A stretch of DNA of 64,000 nucleotides, taken from Corynebacterium jeikeium (GTDB lineage: Bacteria; Actinomycetota; Actinomycetes; Mycobacteriales; Mycobacteriaceae). Made by a program: the position numbers and the translations under genes. The notes below the pieces were generated by a model, which saw only the letters and a list, made by a program, of their open reading frames with translations, searched no databases and was not told where the DNA came from. Position 1 is the stretch's first letter. Each line of letters starts with the position of its first letter. Below are positions 44,348-54,347 of the stretch, one piece after another. The stretch lies in assembly GCF_028609885.1 (NCBI RefSeq), contig NZ_CP063195.1:2460841-2524840 (forward strand). The letters run 5' to 3'.

Positions 44348-44471
44348 AATGTCGTTAGAACGGGAATGCGCAAGGCATCATCTGCCGCCCCCAGAATTCA
44401 CAACTCTCTGACCAGGCGCTTTGCGTTACCGACAGTCGATTTCAATAACGCATTCCCGTTCTAACGACATT
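44348..44471. repeat. family-1 intergenic element, 124 bp with perfect 23-bp inverted ends
   Basis: AATGTCGTTAGAACGGGAAT (44348-44367) plus GCG is exactly complementary to the right end at 44449-44471. The inside of the 20-bp ends is 84 bp, identical in length to the copy at 17529-17652. CTCTGACC at 44406 is 58 nt from the left end, the same offset as in the other copy read on the minus strand. Confidence 0.85.
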
Positions 44472-44560
44472 CACCCGTTTGGACCCCCAAGATCCGCGCC
44501 AGATCCCCCATGAGTCGGTGCTCACAACACCAATGCACGGGCGGCATCCGCAACTAGCTA

Positions 44561-44660
44561 CGCATTCGGCTGTATTCCTCTGCATTCCACTGCAATTCGC
44601 CTCCATTCAGTTCCATTCGCCTCCAGTGGCGTCCTTTCGCTGCCATTCAGTTCCACATTG
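44561..44660. repeat. 10-bp-phased ATTC array
   Basis: Successive decamers starting at 44561 carry ATTC or TTC at nearly the same phase: CATTC, TATTC, CATTC, AATTC, CATTC, CATTC, then after one interruption TTTC and CATTC. The period equals one DNA helical turn. It lies just upstream of the mutT4-like gene. Remaining parts of 44249-44687 show no gene. Confidence 0.7.
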
Positions 44661-44687
44661 TGCAGATAACCGTCTATCGTTATCAGA

Positions 44688-45497
44688 ATGAGTGGAAACG
44701 ACAGCACCGGAAACGGCACGCCCCGCCGCCGGCGCCGCCGTTCCAGAAGAAAGCACCGCCCTGGCAACGGCCAGCGCGGCCAAAACTCCCAGCAGCAAGG
44801 CTCCCAGGCCAGCCAGCGCAGCCAGAACAGCCAACAGCAGCGCGGCCAGAACTCCCAGAACAGCTCCAACCAGGGCAAACGCAAGAGCAACCGGAACCAA
44901 ACCCACCGCAGGAAGGGCGCCAGCCCCAATAGTCGCAACCGCCAACGCAGCCGCAACAACTCGCGCCCGCGCTCTTTCGACGAGCACTCGAGCCTGCCGA
45001 CCTCCGTGGAGACATCCGCGGGCGGCCTGGTGCTTTCCGGCCTGGCGGAAGCAGTGCAGCCAAATGGCGAGGTTGATTTCTCCGCAATCTACGTAGCCCT
45101 TATCGGCCGCCTGGACCGCCGCGGCAGGTTGCTGTGGTCCATGCCGAAAGGGCACATTGAACCCGATGAATCCCAGCACGCCACCGCCGAGCGCGAGGTG
45201 TGGGAGGAAACGGGCGTGGCCGGGGAGGTCATCGCGGACCTCGGCACCATCGACTACTGGTTTGTCTCCGAGGGCATCCGCATCCACAAAACCGTCCACC
45301 ACCACCTGCTTCGCTACGTCGATGGCGACCTGAATGACGAGGATCCAGAGGTCACCGAGGTCCGCTGGCTGCCCGTCAACCGCCTGATCGAGCACCTGGC
45401 CTATGCTGACGAGCGGCGCCTTGCCCGCCAAGCTTTCGACAGTCTCGCTGACCTGGCGCGCGCGGAAGCCGAAGCTGGCCGTGCCACGCCACGCTAG
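44688..45497 (+). CDS. mutT4: NUDIX hydrolase, MutT4-like, with basic Gln/Asn-rich head
   Basis: The 269-residue protein has a disordered, strongly basic N-terminal region (about 100 residues: [19 protein letters not shown], then repeated QNSQQQ). The Nudix domain follows: [26 protein letters not shown] is a good Nudix box. Its location next to pcnA and before DUF6049-murJ-sigM corresponds to M. tuberculosis mutT4 (Rv3908). The basic head may bind RNA, which is an inference. It is divergent from pcnA. Confidence 0.88.
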   Translation: MSGNDSTGNGTPRRRRRRSRRKHRPGNGQRGQNSQQQGSQASQRSQNSQQQRGQNSQNSSNQGKRKSNRNQTHRRKGASPNSRNRQRSRNNSRPRSFDEHSSLPTSVETSAGGLVLSGLAEAVQPNGEVDFSAIYVALIGRLDRRGRLLWSMPKGHIEPDESQHATAEREVWEETGVAGEVIADLGTIDYWFVSEGIRIHKTVHHHLLRYVDGDLNDEDPEVTEVRWLPVNRLIEHLAYADERRLARQAFDSLADLARAEAEAGRATPR

Positions 45498-45588
45498 AGA
45501 TCACTAACGGATTGCCAGCCCAGACTGTTAGAACTAATAGCGATCAACAACTACTAATCACGAGCTACCAATTGCTTAGGTGAGCGCA

Positions 45589-48348
45589 ATGTCTAGATTC
45601 CCCCACGCCTGCACGGCGATTGGTGTTTCTGTCGCGCTCTGTGGCCTTTTTGCCCTGCCTGTGGCCCCGGCGGTTGCCGACCCTATTAAGGACGCCCCCT
45701 CGGCCTCCTCCACCCAAAACTCAGCCCAGGGGCGGGCCCCGGACTCCACCAACCCCGCGGTTAGCGAAGACTCCACCTGGGCCAACCCGCTTGCCCGCGC
45801 GACTGATCCGCAGCAGGACGTGGACCTGGAGATCATCGGCATCGGCACTGCCACCAACTCCAACACTCAAGCAGGCGGCCAGACATATACCCTGCGCATC
45901 CGCAACGACCGCTCGCATGCCTTGAGCAATCTTTCACTCACCTTGTTCTATCGCTCGGCCGCCACCGCCGCGGAGGTGCGTGTCGCGCAGCTTGCCAACC
46001 AGGGCGAATACTCCCTCAGCAGCCAGCCTCTGCAGCTCGATGGCACCCTCAGCCCCGGCGAAACGCGCGAGGTTACGGTCACCGTCCCCGCCGCTGGCAC
46101 CCCCATCGACTCTTCTCATGACGCCCCTTCGCCCCAACCGCTGAGCCTCCCGCCGGATGCTTTTAAGGAACCCGGCGCATATCCCCTGTTGTTTAGCCTG
46201 AGTGGCCTAGACACGAACCCGGAGGCATCCGGGCAGGAGAGCACGCAATACCTGGCGGTGGCGCGAACTACGCTGAGCGTGAGGGCGTCCACAAGAAAGG
46301 AAGAACAACCCAGCACCCCGGTGACGGTCGTGTATCCGCTGGCGGGGCAGACGTACATGGCGGCAGGCCAGACGGGCGATGCCCCGAAGCGGCGCCCCGC
46401 GTTTGTGACGAAGGACGTGCTAGCGGCCGAGGTCGCCGAGGGCGGCAGGCTGCGGGGACTGCTGGATGCGTACCGCGAGGCGAAGTCGACCAAGCTGAAG
46501 CAGGCGACGTGCATCGCCATTGACCCGGAACTGCTGGACACAGTAAATCGCCTGGCCGAAGGCTATTTCGTAGGCGAGCGTACGCCCGACCCAGTGGAGG
46601 AGCCGCAGCGACTGCGCGACTCCTGGGACGAGATCCTGGGAGGCAAGGAAGTGGACGCCCAGCACATGCCCGGCAATGCGGATGCGAAGAAATGGATCGC
46701 TGACCTGCGGGAAGTGGTGCAGAACAATTGCTCGGTAGCGCTGCCTTACGCCGGGGCGGACATCAATGGACTCTCACAGGTGGATTCCGACTGGTTGCGC
46801 GTGCGCGCCCTGGGCACAGGTGCCGGGGTGATTCAGCGGATCCTGGGCGTGGTTCCGACACAGAACGTGGTGATCCCGGACGCCGGCTATGTTTCCCCGG
46901 AGGCGCAGCAGGTTTTGGCTGCGGGGATCAGTAAGGCTCCGGAGGGTGTTGAAGCAATTGAGCCCGACCAGTCGCGCCGGTTTGAGCAGACCGTGCAGGG
47001 TAAACCGGCAATTCCGCAGGTTGGGCACGTCACCGCTCTGGTTGCGGATAATACGGTGAACGTCGAGCAGCCGGCGGCAGCGCCGACCTCGGGCACGGAG
47101 GGCAAAGAGGGCACGGAAGGCGCGAAAGACACAGCCTCCGACACACCTAACCCCACCGACGAAGCATGGAACGAACGCCTGGTGAACCTCCCCGGCGCGC
47201 AGCTCCCCGGTGCACGGACCACAGGCACCGCGCTGACGTACTCCGCGGACCTCGGCACGGTGCTCAAGGCCACCGGCGAACACCCGGAAGTCTCTGCATA
47301 TTCCAATCCTGACCTGCGGTTTAACCTCGCTGACGATAGCGCTGCAGCCCGTCTGGCTAGTGCGCAAGCGGTGCTGAACCTGGAGCTTGACTCCGGCCGC
47401 CCGACCCTCGCCGTCCCACCTGCCGCTTGGTCCGTGGACAAGGCTCAGGCCAGTAGCTTCCTACAGACCATCAGCCAGCACCTCGACGATCACTCGGCCA
47501 CTCCCGCCCCGCTGCCGGAGGCCGTGAAGCCTCGAGGCATCGACCTGGCGGATGTTGGCTCCGGCAGCACCACGGTGCCCTACGCCGACCCCGGCGAATA
47601 CTCCTCGCCTTATCTCGGAACGGTGGCGGATACCGCTCGCAAGCTGCGAGAACTTACGTTGTTTATGCAGAATGATTCTGCCATTGCGTTGACCCGCGAG
47701 GGCTTTACCAACCCCCTGTTTTCCGATCTGCTGCGCGGCCTTTCCACCTACCGCAAGCGCGAGCGCGGCCAGGTGGACGTCCTCCGTGAGCAACTCGGCA
47801 CCAACCTCACTCGCGTGGGGCAGGTCACCTCCCAGTTGCGTCGGTCTATCAGCTTGCTGCCGCCGGGCAATGTCTTTACCCGCACGTCTGATTCCTCGCC
47901 GTTGCTGGTTGTTGCGCGCAACGGGCTGCCCCTGCCGGTGACCGCCGCGGTTGGTTATTCTTCTGACGCCCACACGGACGTCACCGTCCACGTGGATTCC
48001 ACGGCCTCGCCGACGATCCCGGCCAAGGGCTCCATCACTTGGTCGCTAACCACCGATATTGAGGATACATCTGAGCAGGTCAACCTATCTTTATGGCTGG
48101 CGACCACCAGTCAAGATGGCAAGGGTGATCTGCAGGAAGGCACCCGAATTTCGGATCCGGTAGAGCTGCGTGTGCAGTCCGTGCCGGGACTGTCCTCCCG
48201 CGGAGTGACCATCATCGCCGTGCTTCTGTTAGGCATCGGCGCGGCGGGCAAAGTTTTGTGGGATCGCCGGAGTGGCCTCGCTTCTAAGCGCAATGCGGCC
48301 ACTCCGCTGCGGCCCGCTCCACGCCCGCAGGAAGGCGATCAAAACTAG
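45589..48348 (+). CDS. DUF6049 family secreted, membrane-anchored protein
   Basis: The 919-residue homologue of M. tuberculosis Rv3909 has a signal peptide (IGVSVALCGLFALPVAPAVADP). A long extracytoplasmic beta-rich part begins with VDLEIIGIGTATNSNTQAGGQTYTLRIRN. One C-terminal helix (VTIIAVLLLGIGAAGKVLW) and a short basic cytoplasmic tail close it. A Thr/Glu/Gly spacer (GTEGKEGTEGAKD) lies near residue 505. AGGTGAG just upstream favours ATG at 45589 over GTG at 45580. Conserved position before murJ suggests a role in envelope assembly; biochemical function is unknown. Confidence 0.85.
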   Translation: MSRFPHACTAIGVSVALCGLFALPVAPAVADPIKDAPSASSTQNSAQGRAPDSTNPAVSEDSTWANPLARATDPQQDVDLEIIGIGTATNSNTQAGGQTYTLRIRNDRSHALSNLSLTLFYRSAATAAEVRVAQLANQGEYSLSSQPLQLDGTLSPGETREVTVTVPAAGTPIDSSHDAPSPQPLSLPPDAFKEPGAYPLLFSLSGLDTNPEASGQESTQYLAVARTTLSVRASTRKEEQPSTPVTVVYPLAGQTYMAAGQTGDAPKRRPAFVTKDVLAAEVAEGGRLRGLLDAYREAKSTKLKQATCIAIDPELLDTVNRLAEGYFVGERTPDPVEEPQRLRDSWDEILGGKEVDAQHMPGNADAKKWIADLREVVQNNCSVALPYAGADINGLSQVDSDWLRVRALGTGAGVIQRILGVVPTQNVVIPDAGYVSPEAQQVLAAGISKAPEGVEAIEPDQSRRFEQTVQGKPAIPQVGHVTALVADNTVNVEQPAAAPTSGTEGKEGTEGAKDTASDTPNPTDEAWNERLVNLPGAQLPGARTTGTALTYSADLGTVLKATGEHPEVSAYSNPDLRFNLADDSAAARLASAQAVLNLELDSGRPTLAVPPAAWSVDKAQASSFLQTISQHLDDHSATPAPLPEAVKPRGIDLADVGSGSTTVPYADPGEYSSPYLGTVADTARKLRELTLFMQNDSAIALTREGFTNPLFSDLLRGLSTYRKRERGQVDVLREQLGTNLTRVGQVTSQLRRSISLLPPGNVFTRTSDSSPLLVVARNGLPLPVTAAVGYSSDAHTDVTVHVDSTASPTIPAKGSITWSLTTDIEDTSEQVNLSLWLATTSQDGKGDLQEGTRISDPVELRVQSVPGLSSRGVTIIAVLLLGIGAAGKVLWDRRSGLASKRNAATPLRPAPRPQEGDQN

Positions 48349-48401
48349 ACACGCCCAGTACTCCGTTAGGGAATGCACGGTTGTTGCATAAAGATGGAGT
48401 A

Positions 48402-51400
48402 GTGACTTCTGAGCAAGAGAGGGAAGACCAACCGGCTAGCCCCTCGGCCGGACAGCGCGGACGTTTCCGTGCGACCCAGCCGCCGGCGCTAGCGCCGAAG
48501 AAAGACCGCGCGAAGACTGAGATGTCGGCGGGCGGGCACGGGGCGTCACAAAGCCCTGCCGAGGTAGCCCCAACCTCCCGTAACGGACAGGGCAGCCAGA
48601 GCGGCCAGGGCGGCCAGAGCAATGGTGCCCACAACGGCAGCGACGCTGCCGCGGTCCAGGGCGCTAAGTCCACCGCGGCAACTGCGGGCACCGCTACCGC
48701 AGCCAGTGCGAGCGCCACCGCGACCGCAGCCGACGAGCCGACCGGCAATGGCGCGAACACTGGTGGCAACGCAGGCAGCACTGGCAACAGCGGCACCGGT
48801 GGCAGCACAGACGGCCAGAGCCAAAAGCAGAGCGACGAGCAGATCGTCCGCGCCGGCGGCTCCATGGCCATCGCCACCTTAATCAGCCGCATCACGGGAT
48901 TCCTGCGCACGGTGTTCATCGCCTCCGCGCTAGGCGGTGCGGTGGCCAGTGCCTTCAACACGGCCAACACACTGCCGAACCTGGTGACCGAGCTGGTGCT
49001 CGGCGCGGTGCTGACCTCCCTGGTGGTACCCGTCCTGGTGCGCGCCGAGAAGGAGGACGCGGACCACGGTGAAGCGTTCATACGAAGACTCTTGACGCTC
49101 ACGTTCTCGTTGACCTTGGTCATCACCCTGGTCTCCGTGGCGTGTGCGCCACTGCTGGTGCGCATGAGTCTGGATTCCGAAGGCCACGTGAACATCGGCA
49201 TGTCCACGGCATTTGCCTACCTGGTGTTGCCGCAGATCATGTTCTACGCCATGTTTGCCGTGTTCATGGCGATTTTGAACACCAAGGGAGTGTTCAAACC
49301 CGGCGCGTGGGCGCCTGTGGCCAACAACGTGGTCACGCTCGCCGTGCTGGGCTTGTACATGTTCCTGCCGCGGGATACGAAGCTGCAGCCCACGGACAAC
49401 GTCACCATTACCGACCCGCATGTGATGCTGCTGGGTCTGGGCACCACTGCGGGCGTAGTGATGCAGGCGCTGATTATGGTGCCCTTCCTGCGCAAGGCCG
49501 GGATTAACTTGCGCCCGCTGTGGGGGATCGACGAGCGCCTGAAGTCCTTCGGCGGCATGGCCATCGCCATCGTGGTGTACGTGGCCATCTCTCAGGTCGG
49601 CTGGCTGCTGAATAACCGCATCGCCTCCGACACGTGGGAGGTCGCGCCGACCATCTACATGCAGGCGTGGCAGCTGCTGCAAATGCCTTATGGCGTGATC
49701 GGCGTGACGCTGCTGACGGCCGTCATGCCGCGATTGTCCCGCAATGCCGCGGAAGGTGATGACAAGGCCGTGGTGCGCGACCTGACCGTCGCCTCGAAGC
49801 TGACGATGCTGGCGATGGTGCCAATCATTGTGTTCTTCACCTGCTTCGGCACCTTGATATCCGCCGCGTTGTTCGCCTACAAGGAGTTCTCCCTGGAGGA
49901 CGCGAACGTGCTGGGCTGGACCATCAGCTTCTCCGCGTTCACCCTGATCCCCTACGCCCTGGTGCTTCTGCACCTGCGCGTGTTCTACGCCCGCGAGGAG
50001 GTCTGGACTCCCACCTTCATCATCGCGGGTATCACCGCGACAAAGTTGACCTTTGCCTACATCGCCCCGCAGATCGCCACCGAGCCGCGCCTGGTTGTGG
50101 TGCTGCTGGGTGCGGCCAATGGTCTGGGCTTTATGGCCGGTGCAATCATTGGTGACCGCTTGCTACGGCGTTCACTGGGGGACCTGCAGTTCCGCAAGGT
50201 GACGATGACGGTTCTGTGGGCATTGGGATCCTCTCTGATCGGTGCGCTCGTCGCCTGGCGGGTGGACGTGCTGCTGACGCACTTCGCCTTCCAGACGCTC
50301 GCCAACCCCTGGTTCATCATCCGCCTGCTCATCGCTGGCGTGCTGTTCCTTGGCGTAACCGGGCTGATTCTGGTGCGCGCCCCATTGCCGGAGATCCAGA
50401 CTCTGGTGGGCGCCCTGTCGCGCATCCCGGGTATGTCGCGGGTTCTACCTTCTCGACGCCCACTTCCCAGCGACGAGCAACCCAACGAAGAGGACCAGTC
50501 CCGTCGCCTGTCAGCCCAGGAGCTGGCCGCCCGGGAGGCCATTGCTCTGGACCACATGATGGCCGGCGTAGCACTGCCGCCACTGGCGGCCGGACGGGTA
50601 CGCGGTCCGCGACTGGTGCCGGGTGCTCCGCTGTTGGAAGGCCGCTACCGTCTGCTTGCCGACCACGGCGGCTGGTCGGCCGCCCGCTTCTGGCAGGGCC
50701 GCGAGTTGGCCACCGGCGACATCGTGGCTCTGACCATCATGGATCCAGTGGCCTATGCCCGCTCGCAGGTTTCCCCTGGAGTATCCGTGCCCGTCAACGG
50801 CGTGGAGGTGGCGCGTGCGAAGGACGAGATGCTGCGCCTCTCCGCGAAGCTGAAGCAATTCGACGTGCCGGGTATGGCGCAGGTCAACCGCGTGATCGAC
50901 TACGGCAACCTGGTAGTCATTGTGTCGCGCTGGGTGCAGGGATCCCCGCTGACCACCGTGGCGGAGAGCAAGCCTGAGCCGCTGGCGGCGGCCTTCGCCG
51001 TATCTTCGCTAGCCGACGCTGCCGCGCAGGCCGAAGACAGTGGTACCTCGCTGGGCTTGGATCACCGCGACCGCGTGCGCATCGGCACCGACGGCGCGGC
51101 TGTGCTGGCCTTCCCGGGTGTGCTGCCGAACGATGACACGGCACAGGATGCACACGGCGTGGCCGTGGCGCTTCGCCTCCTGCTGGAGCACGTCCCTTAC
51201 GAGGAGGTGCCGGAGGACCTCACCCGCATCTACAAGAAGATCCACGAACTCGACGGCGAGAAGGTGGGGCCCGAGGACCTACGCAAGGTTGCGAAGGATC
51301 TCCGAGAGCTAAAGGCCGGTGGCCTGGCGATCGAGGAGGATCAAACCCCGGACCCGAGCGCTAAATCCGGCTTCGGAGCCCGCGGCAACCGCCCGGTGGG

Positions 51401-52292
51401 CATGGCAGCCGCCGCGGCCATCGCTTTCGTCTCCGTGTTGGTTGTCGCCGCGCTGGTAGCGGCGGTGATCAGCGTGGTCGGCGGCGACCGGAAGGATTCG
51501 CCACTGTCCACCGACTCGCTGCGCCAGGGTGCGCAGGCCGTCCGCGGTGTGGACCCGGCGGAGGTTCCTCTAAGCCGACCCCTTGAGTGGCTGCCCGCCG
51601 ACGTGAACTGGCCGCTGGACCGCCCGGACTTGGCGCGTCTGATCACCGACGGGGACCCAGAGACGTTCTGGCAGTCCAACCCCGCCTCCGTGCAGCTCGG
51701 TGGCCAGCCTGGCACCACAAAGCCCGGAATTGGCCTTTTGATGACGCTGCCTGAAGGCACTGCGCTGTCTCAGGTTCAGCTACGCGGCTTAACCCAGGGA
51801 ACCACACTGGAGCTGCGATTGGCGCAGGCGGATAACAACGGCAAACTCGGATCTCTGGACCAGACAACGCTGCTGAAGAGCGTGCAGGCAGACTCCACCG
51901 ATGTGACCGTGGATCTGGCCGGCATGGGCGCAGACAGCCCCGGTACCACCGGTGGTTCCAGTTGGGACAACAACCGCGAAGGCTCTTCCTCCACGTCGAC
52001 TGAAAGTGCAGACGGGAGCGGCGACGGCGGCAGTGAAAAGGGAAGTGAGAAGGGCAAATACGATACCGACAAGGTGAGCGCCGCCAAGGGCAATCGCCTG
52101 CTGATCTGGATCACCGGCCTGCCCTTGCCGAAGCCCGCCACGCTGGCGGAAATTACCGCCGTCGGTAACTGGCTGGACCAGACCAGTGACGAAAACTCCG
52201 GCGCTGGCGAAGGCGGTATCGGCGGGGCCAACGACGGGGCCAACACGGAAGAAAGCTCCCGCCCCACACGCTCCGTACAACCAGTCGGATAG
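48402..52292 (+). CDS. murJ: lipid II flippase MurJ fused to a pseudokinase and outer domain
   Basis: The 1296-residue multidomain protein begins with 145 residues of Gly/Ala/Ser/Thr-rich disordered leader. The MurJ/MviN flippase core (starting VRAGGSMAIATLISRITGFLRTVFIASALGG, about residue 148) follows to about 690. A protein-kinase-like domain lacking catalytic motifs spans about 720-1000. One transmembrane helix (AAIAFVSVLVVAALVAAVISVV, about 1010) and a discoidin-like extracellular domain with a Ser/Gly/Glu tail follow. M. tuberculosis MviN has the same plan, with the pseudokinase recruiting FhaA. The start was set at GTG 48402, 7 nt after TAAAGA, and is uncertain. Confidence 0.93.
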   Translation: MTSEQEREDQPASPSAGQRGRFRATQPPALAPKKDRAKTEMSAGGHGASQSPAEVAPTSRNGQGSQSGQGGQSNGAHNGSDAAAVQGAKSTAATAGTATAASASATATAADEPTGNGANTGGNAGSTGNSGTGGSTDGQSQKQSDEQIVRAGGSMAIATLISRITGFLRTVFIASALGGAVASAFNTANTLPNLVTELVLGAVLTSLVVPVLVRAEKEDADHGEAFIRRLLTLTFSLTLVITLVSVACAPLLVRMSLDSEGHVNIGMSTAFAYLVLPQIMFYAMFAVFMAILNTKGVFKPGAWAPVANNVVTLAVLGLYMFLPRDTKLQPTDNVTITDPHVMLLGLGTTAGVVMQALIMVPFLRKAGINLRPLWGIDERLKSFGGMAIAIVVYVAISQVGWLLNNRIASDTWEVAPTIYMQAWQLLQMPYGVIGVTLLTAVMPRLSRNAAEGDDKAVVRDLTVASKLTMLAMVPIIVFFTCFGTLISAALFAYKEFSLEDANVLGWTISFSAFTLIPYALVLLHLRVFYAREEVWTPTFIIAGITATKLTFAYIAPQIATEPRLVVVLLGAANGLGFMAGAIIGDRLLRRSLGDLQFRKVTMTVLWALGSSLIGALVAWRVDVLLTHFAFQTLANPWFIIRLLIAGVLFLGVTGLILVRAPLPEIQTLVGALSRIPGMSRVLPSRRPLPSDEQPNEEDQSRRLSAQELAAREAIALDHMMAGVALPPLAAGRVRGPRLVPGAPLLEGRYRLLADHGGWSAARFWQGRELATGDIVALTIMDPVAYARSQVSPGVSVPVNGVEVARAKDEMLRLSAKLKQFDVPGMAQVNRVIDYGNLVVIVSRWVQGSPLTTVAESKPEPLAAAFAVSSLADAAAQAEDSGTSLGLDHRDRVRIGTDGAAVLAFPGVLPNDDTAQDAHGVAVALRLLLEHVPYEEVPEDLTRIYKKIHELDGEKVGPEDLRKVAKDLRELKAGGLAIEEDQTPDPSAKSGFGARGNRPVGMAAAAAIAFVSVLVVAALVAAVISVVGGDRKDSPLSTDSLRQGAQAVRGVDPAEVPLSRPLEWLPADVNWPLDRPDLARLITDGDPETFWQSNPASVQLGGQPGTTKPGIGLLMTLPEGTALSQVQLRGLTQGTTLELRLAQADNNGKLGSLDQTTLLKSVQADSTDVTVDLAGMGADSPGTTGGSSWDNNREGSSSTSTESADGSGDGGSEKGSEKGKYDTDKVSAAKGNRLLIWITGLPLPKPATLAEITAVGNWLDQTSDENSGAGEGGIGGANDGANTEESSRPTRSVQPVG

Positions 52293-52326
52293 TCGGTCAG
52301 TAAGCCCACATCCCCTTAGCGCATTA

Positions 52327-52370
52327 CGGCGCCTGCCTCAACTGTGAAGTTCACAATGAGGCAGGCGCCG
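52327..52370 (+). terminator. large hairpin after murJ
   Basis: CGGCGCCTGCCTCA (52327-52340) pairs perfectly with TGAGGCAGGCGCCG (52357-52370). Inside it GTGAA-G-TTCAC pairs again. The tail is TTCTC, so termination may be partial. A perfect DnaA box TTATCCACA lies just after it at 52378-52386. Confidence 0.65.
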
Positions 52371-52482
52371 TTCTCAGTTATCCACAGGTCCAAGACTAAA
52401 GACCCACAACCTGCCCCACCGATGAATAAAGTGTGAGGCAAGGGGGCGGCATGGCTCCCGACGACACACTAGGGGGAAGATG

Positions 52483-53097
52483 ATGCTGGGGGCGTCACAA
52501 AATACAAAGAACGACACACGGCCAGCGCAACAAACTGACCATGAACTGCTGCGCGGCCACAACGATGGGCAACCCGGCGCGTTCCGCGAGCTGATCGACC
52601 GCCACCAGCGCACATTGTGGTGGGCAGTGCGGCGAGTCAACGTGCCTGAGGGCCACCAAATGGACGTTTACCAGGAAGGACTGCTGCGCGTGCACCGTTT
52701 CGCAGCGCGCTTCAACGGAGATCGCTCCGCCAGCGTAAGCACCTGGATGGCCACCATTATGCGCAACGCGGCGCTTTCATATATGCAGCGCTACAGTCGC
52801 GAGGCACAGCCGGGACGCGAAGACTTCAACGAATGCACGCGAACCTTGCCCGCGCGGGGAATGCGGGAGGAATCCACCGTCGCCCGACTGGATGTCCACC
52901 GCAGCCTGCGACGACTCTCGCCCGAAATGCGGGACGTGATGGTGCTGACGGAGATTCGAGGCCTAAGCGAGGCAAAAGCCGCAGCGCAACTGGGGATCCC
53001 CGTTGGTACTGTGAAGTCGCGGAAGAACCGGGCAAAGCGCATGATGTACGAACACCTCGGTGGGGCAGAGGAATACGGGATGGCCGTGGCCGGTTAA
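52483..53097 (+). CDS. sigM: ECF sigma factor SigM
   Basis: The 204-residue sigma factor has region 2 ([57 protein letters not shown]). Region 4 ([47 protein letters not shown]) follows. The context murJ-sigM-trxB-trxC is that of the M. tuberculosis and C. glutamicum sigM locus, linked to disulphide stress. GGGGGA 5 nt before the ATG at 52483 favours it over 52480. No anti-sigma factor gene lies between sigM and trxB, unlike mycobacteria (rsmA); how activity is held is not visible. Confidence 0.9.
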   Translation: MLGASQNTKNDTRPAQQTDHELLRGHNDGQPGAFRELIDRHQRTLWWAVRRVNVPEGHQMDVYQEGLLRVHRFAARFNGDRSASVSTWMATIMRNAALSYMQRYSREAQPGREDFNECTRTLPARGMREESTVARLDVHRSLRRLSPEMRDVMVLTEIRGLSEAKAAAQLGIPVGTVKSRKNRAKRMMYEHLGGAEEYGMAVAG

Positions 53098-53135
53098 ACT
53101 GGAGTGAACAACATCTCCGACCTCAAAGGATAGAT

Positions 53136-54170
53136 ATGAACCAGCCATTCCTGCAGGCCAGCGGTATTCTCAACAATGATTCGAAGGGTGCCGCGGACGC
53201 GGATAACGCCAGCGCGACGAGTGCAGCCGGCGCTGCGGAAGCGGAGGCAGGCAAGGTTCACGACGTCATCATCATCGGCTCCGGCCCGGCTGGCTACACC
53301 GCCGCTGTTTACGCAGCCCGCGCAGAGCTGAACCCGGTGGTCTTTGAAGGCGTGGAGTACGGCGGACTGCTGATGCAGACCACCGAGGTGGAGAACTTCC
53401 CCGGCTTCCAGAAGGGCATCATGGGGCCCGACCTGATGGAAGAGATGCGCGCCCAGGCCGAGCGTTTCGGCGCTGACCTGCGCCAAGAGGACGTAGAGAA
53501 GGTTGATCTAACCGGCGAGATCAAGAAGGTGTGGGCTTACGGCGAGGAGTACCAAGCCCGCACAGTGATCCTGGCTACCGGCGCCGCCCCACGCTACCTG
53601 CACGTTCCCGGCGAGCAGGAAATGCTGGGCCGTGGCGTATCCGCCTGTGCGACATGCGATGGCTTCTTCTTCAAGGACAAGCAGATCGCCGTGATCGGTG
53701 GCGGAGACTCCGCCATGGAGGAGGCCGACTTCCTGACGAAGTTCGGCGAGACCGTCACCATCATTCACCGCCGCGACGAATTCCGCGCCTCCAAGATCAT
53801 GGAGGAGCGCGCCCGTAACAACCCGAAGATCAAATTCCTGACTAACGCCAAGGTCGTGGAAGTGAAGGGTGATAAGTCCGTTGAGACTCTCGTGGTGGAA
53901 GATACCCAGACCGGCGAGCAGAAGGACGTTGCGATGGACGCCATGTTCGTCGCCATTGGCCATGATCCGCGCACCGCTGTCTTCGAGGGGCAGGTAGAGC
54001 TGCAGGATAACGGGTATGTGAAGGTCGAAGAGCCCTCCACCCGCACCAGCCTTCCTGGAGTGTTCGCCGCCGGCGACCTGGTGGATTCCCACTACCAGCA
54101 GGCAATCACCGCAGCTGGTTCTGGCTGCCGCGCTGCTCTGGATGCCGAGGCGTACCTCGCGACTCTTTAA
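53136..54170 (+). CDS. trxB: thioredoxin reductase
   Basis: The 344-residue flavoenzyme reduces thioredoxin with NADPH. FAD site [22 protein letters not shown], redox pair CATC ([11 protein letters not shown], about residue 178), NADPH site [17 protein letters not shown] and C-terminal FAD motif [23 protein letters not shown] are all intact. An Ala/Asp/Asn-rich head of about 40 residues precedes the core. AAAGGA lies before the ATG. It follows sigM after 38 bp and probably is transcribed with it; trxC lies 177 bp downstream. Confidence 0.96.
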   Translation: MNQPFLQASGILNNDSKGAADADNASATSAAGAAEAEAGKVHDVIIIGSGPAGYTAAVYAARAELNPVVFEGVEYGGLLMQTTEVENFPGFQKGIMGPDLMEEMRAQAERFGADLRQEDVEKVDLTGEIKKVWAYGEEYQARTVILATGAAPRYLHVPGEQEMLGRGVSACATCDGFFFKDKQIAVIGGGDSAMEEADFLTKFGETVTIIHRRDEFRASKIMEERARNNPKIKFLTNAKVVEVKGDKSVETLVVEDTQTGEQKDVAMDAMFVAIGHDPRTAVFEGQVELQDNGYVKVEEPSTRTSLPGVFAAGDLVDSHYQQAITAAGSGCRAALDAEAYLATL

Positions 54171-54171
54171 C

Positions 54172-54347
54172 TGTTTGCGGGCATGTTTTGGGGCCCGCTC
54201 CTGTTACGGATCGCGCTCCTCGTAACGGATCGGACAAGTTCGGTCACCGTTAGGTAACTATGGCCGGTCGGACATAGGATATTTAAACGTTGAAGGGTAA
54301 CCTCCAACCTAAAGGAAAAGCCCCCAACCAGAAGGTTTATCGCCGCC
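54172..54347 (+). promoter_or_regulatory. trxB-trxC spacer with direct repeats
   Basis: CTCCTGTTACGGATC and CTCCTCGTAACGGATC repeat near 54200 and 54220. GTTAGGTAAC (near 54252) is a small dyad. AAAGGAAAAG before trxC could aid translation. A separate trxC promoter is likely, but I cannot assign a sigma class. Confidence 0.4.

Noticed and set aside
17529..44471. A CRISPR array suggested by the repeated ATTCCCG..GACATT motif
   Set aside because: The copies are few, inverted and widely separated, not regularly spaced direct repeats with spacers; no cas gene is present.
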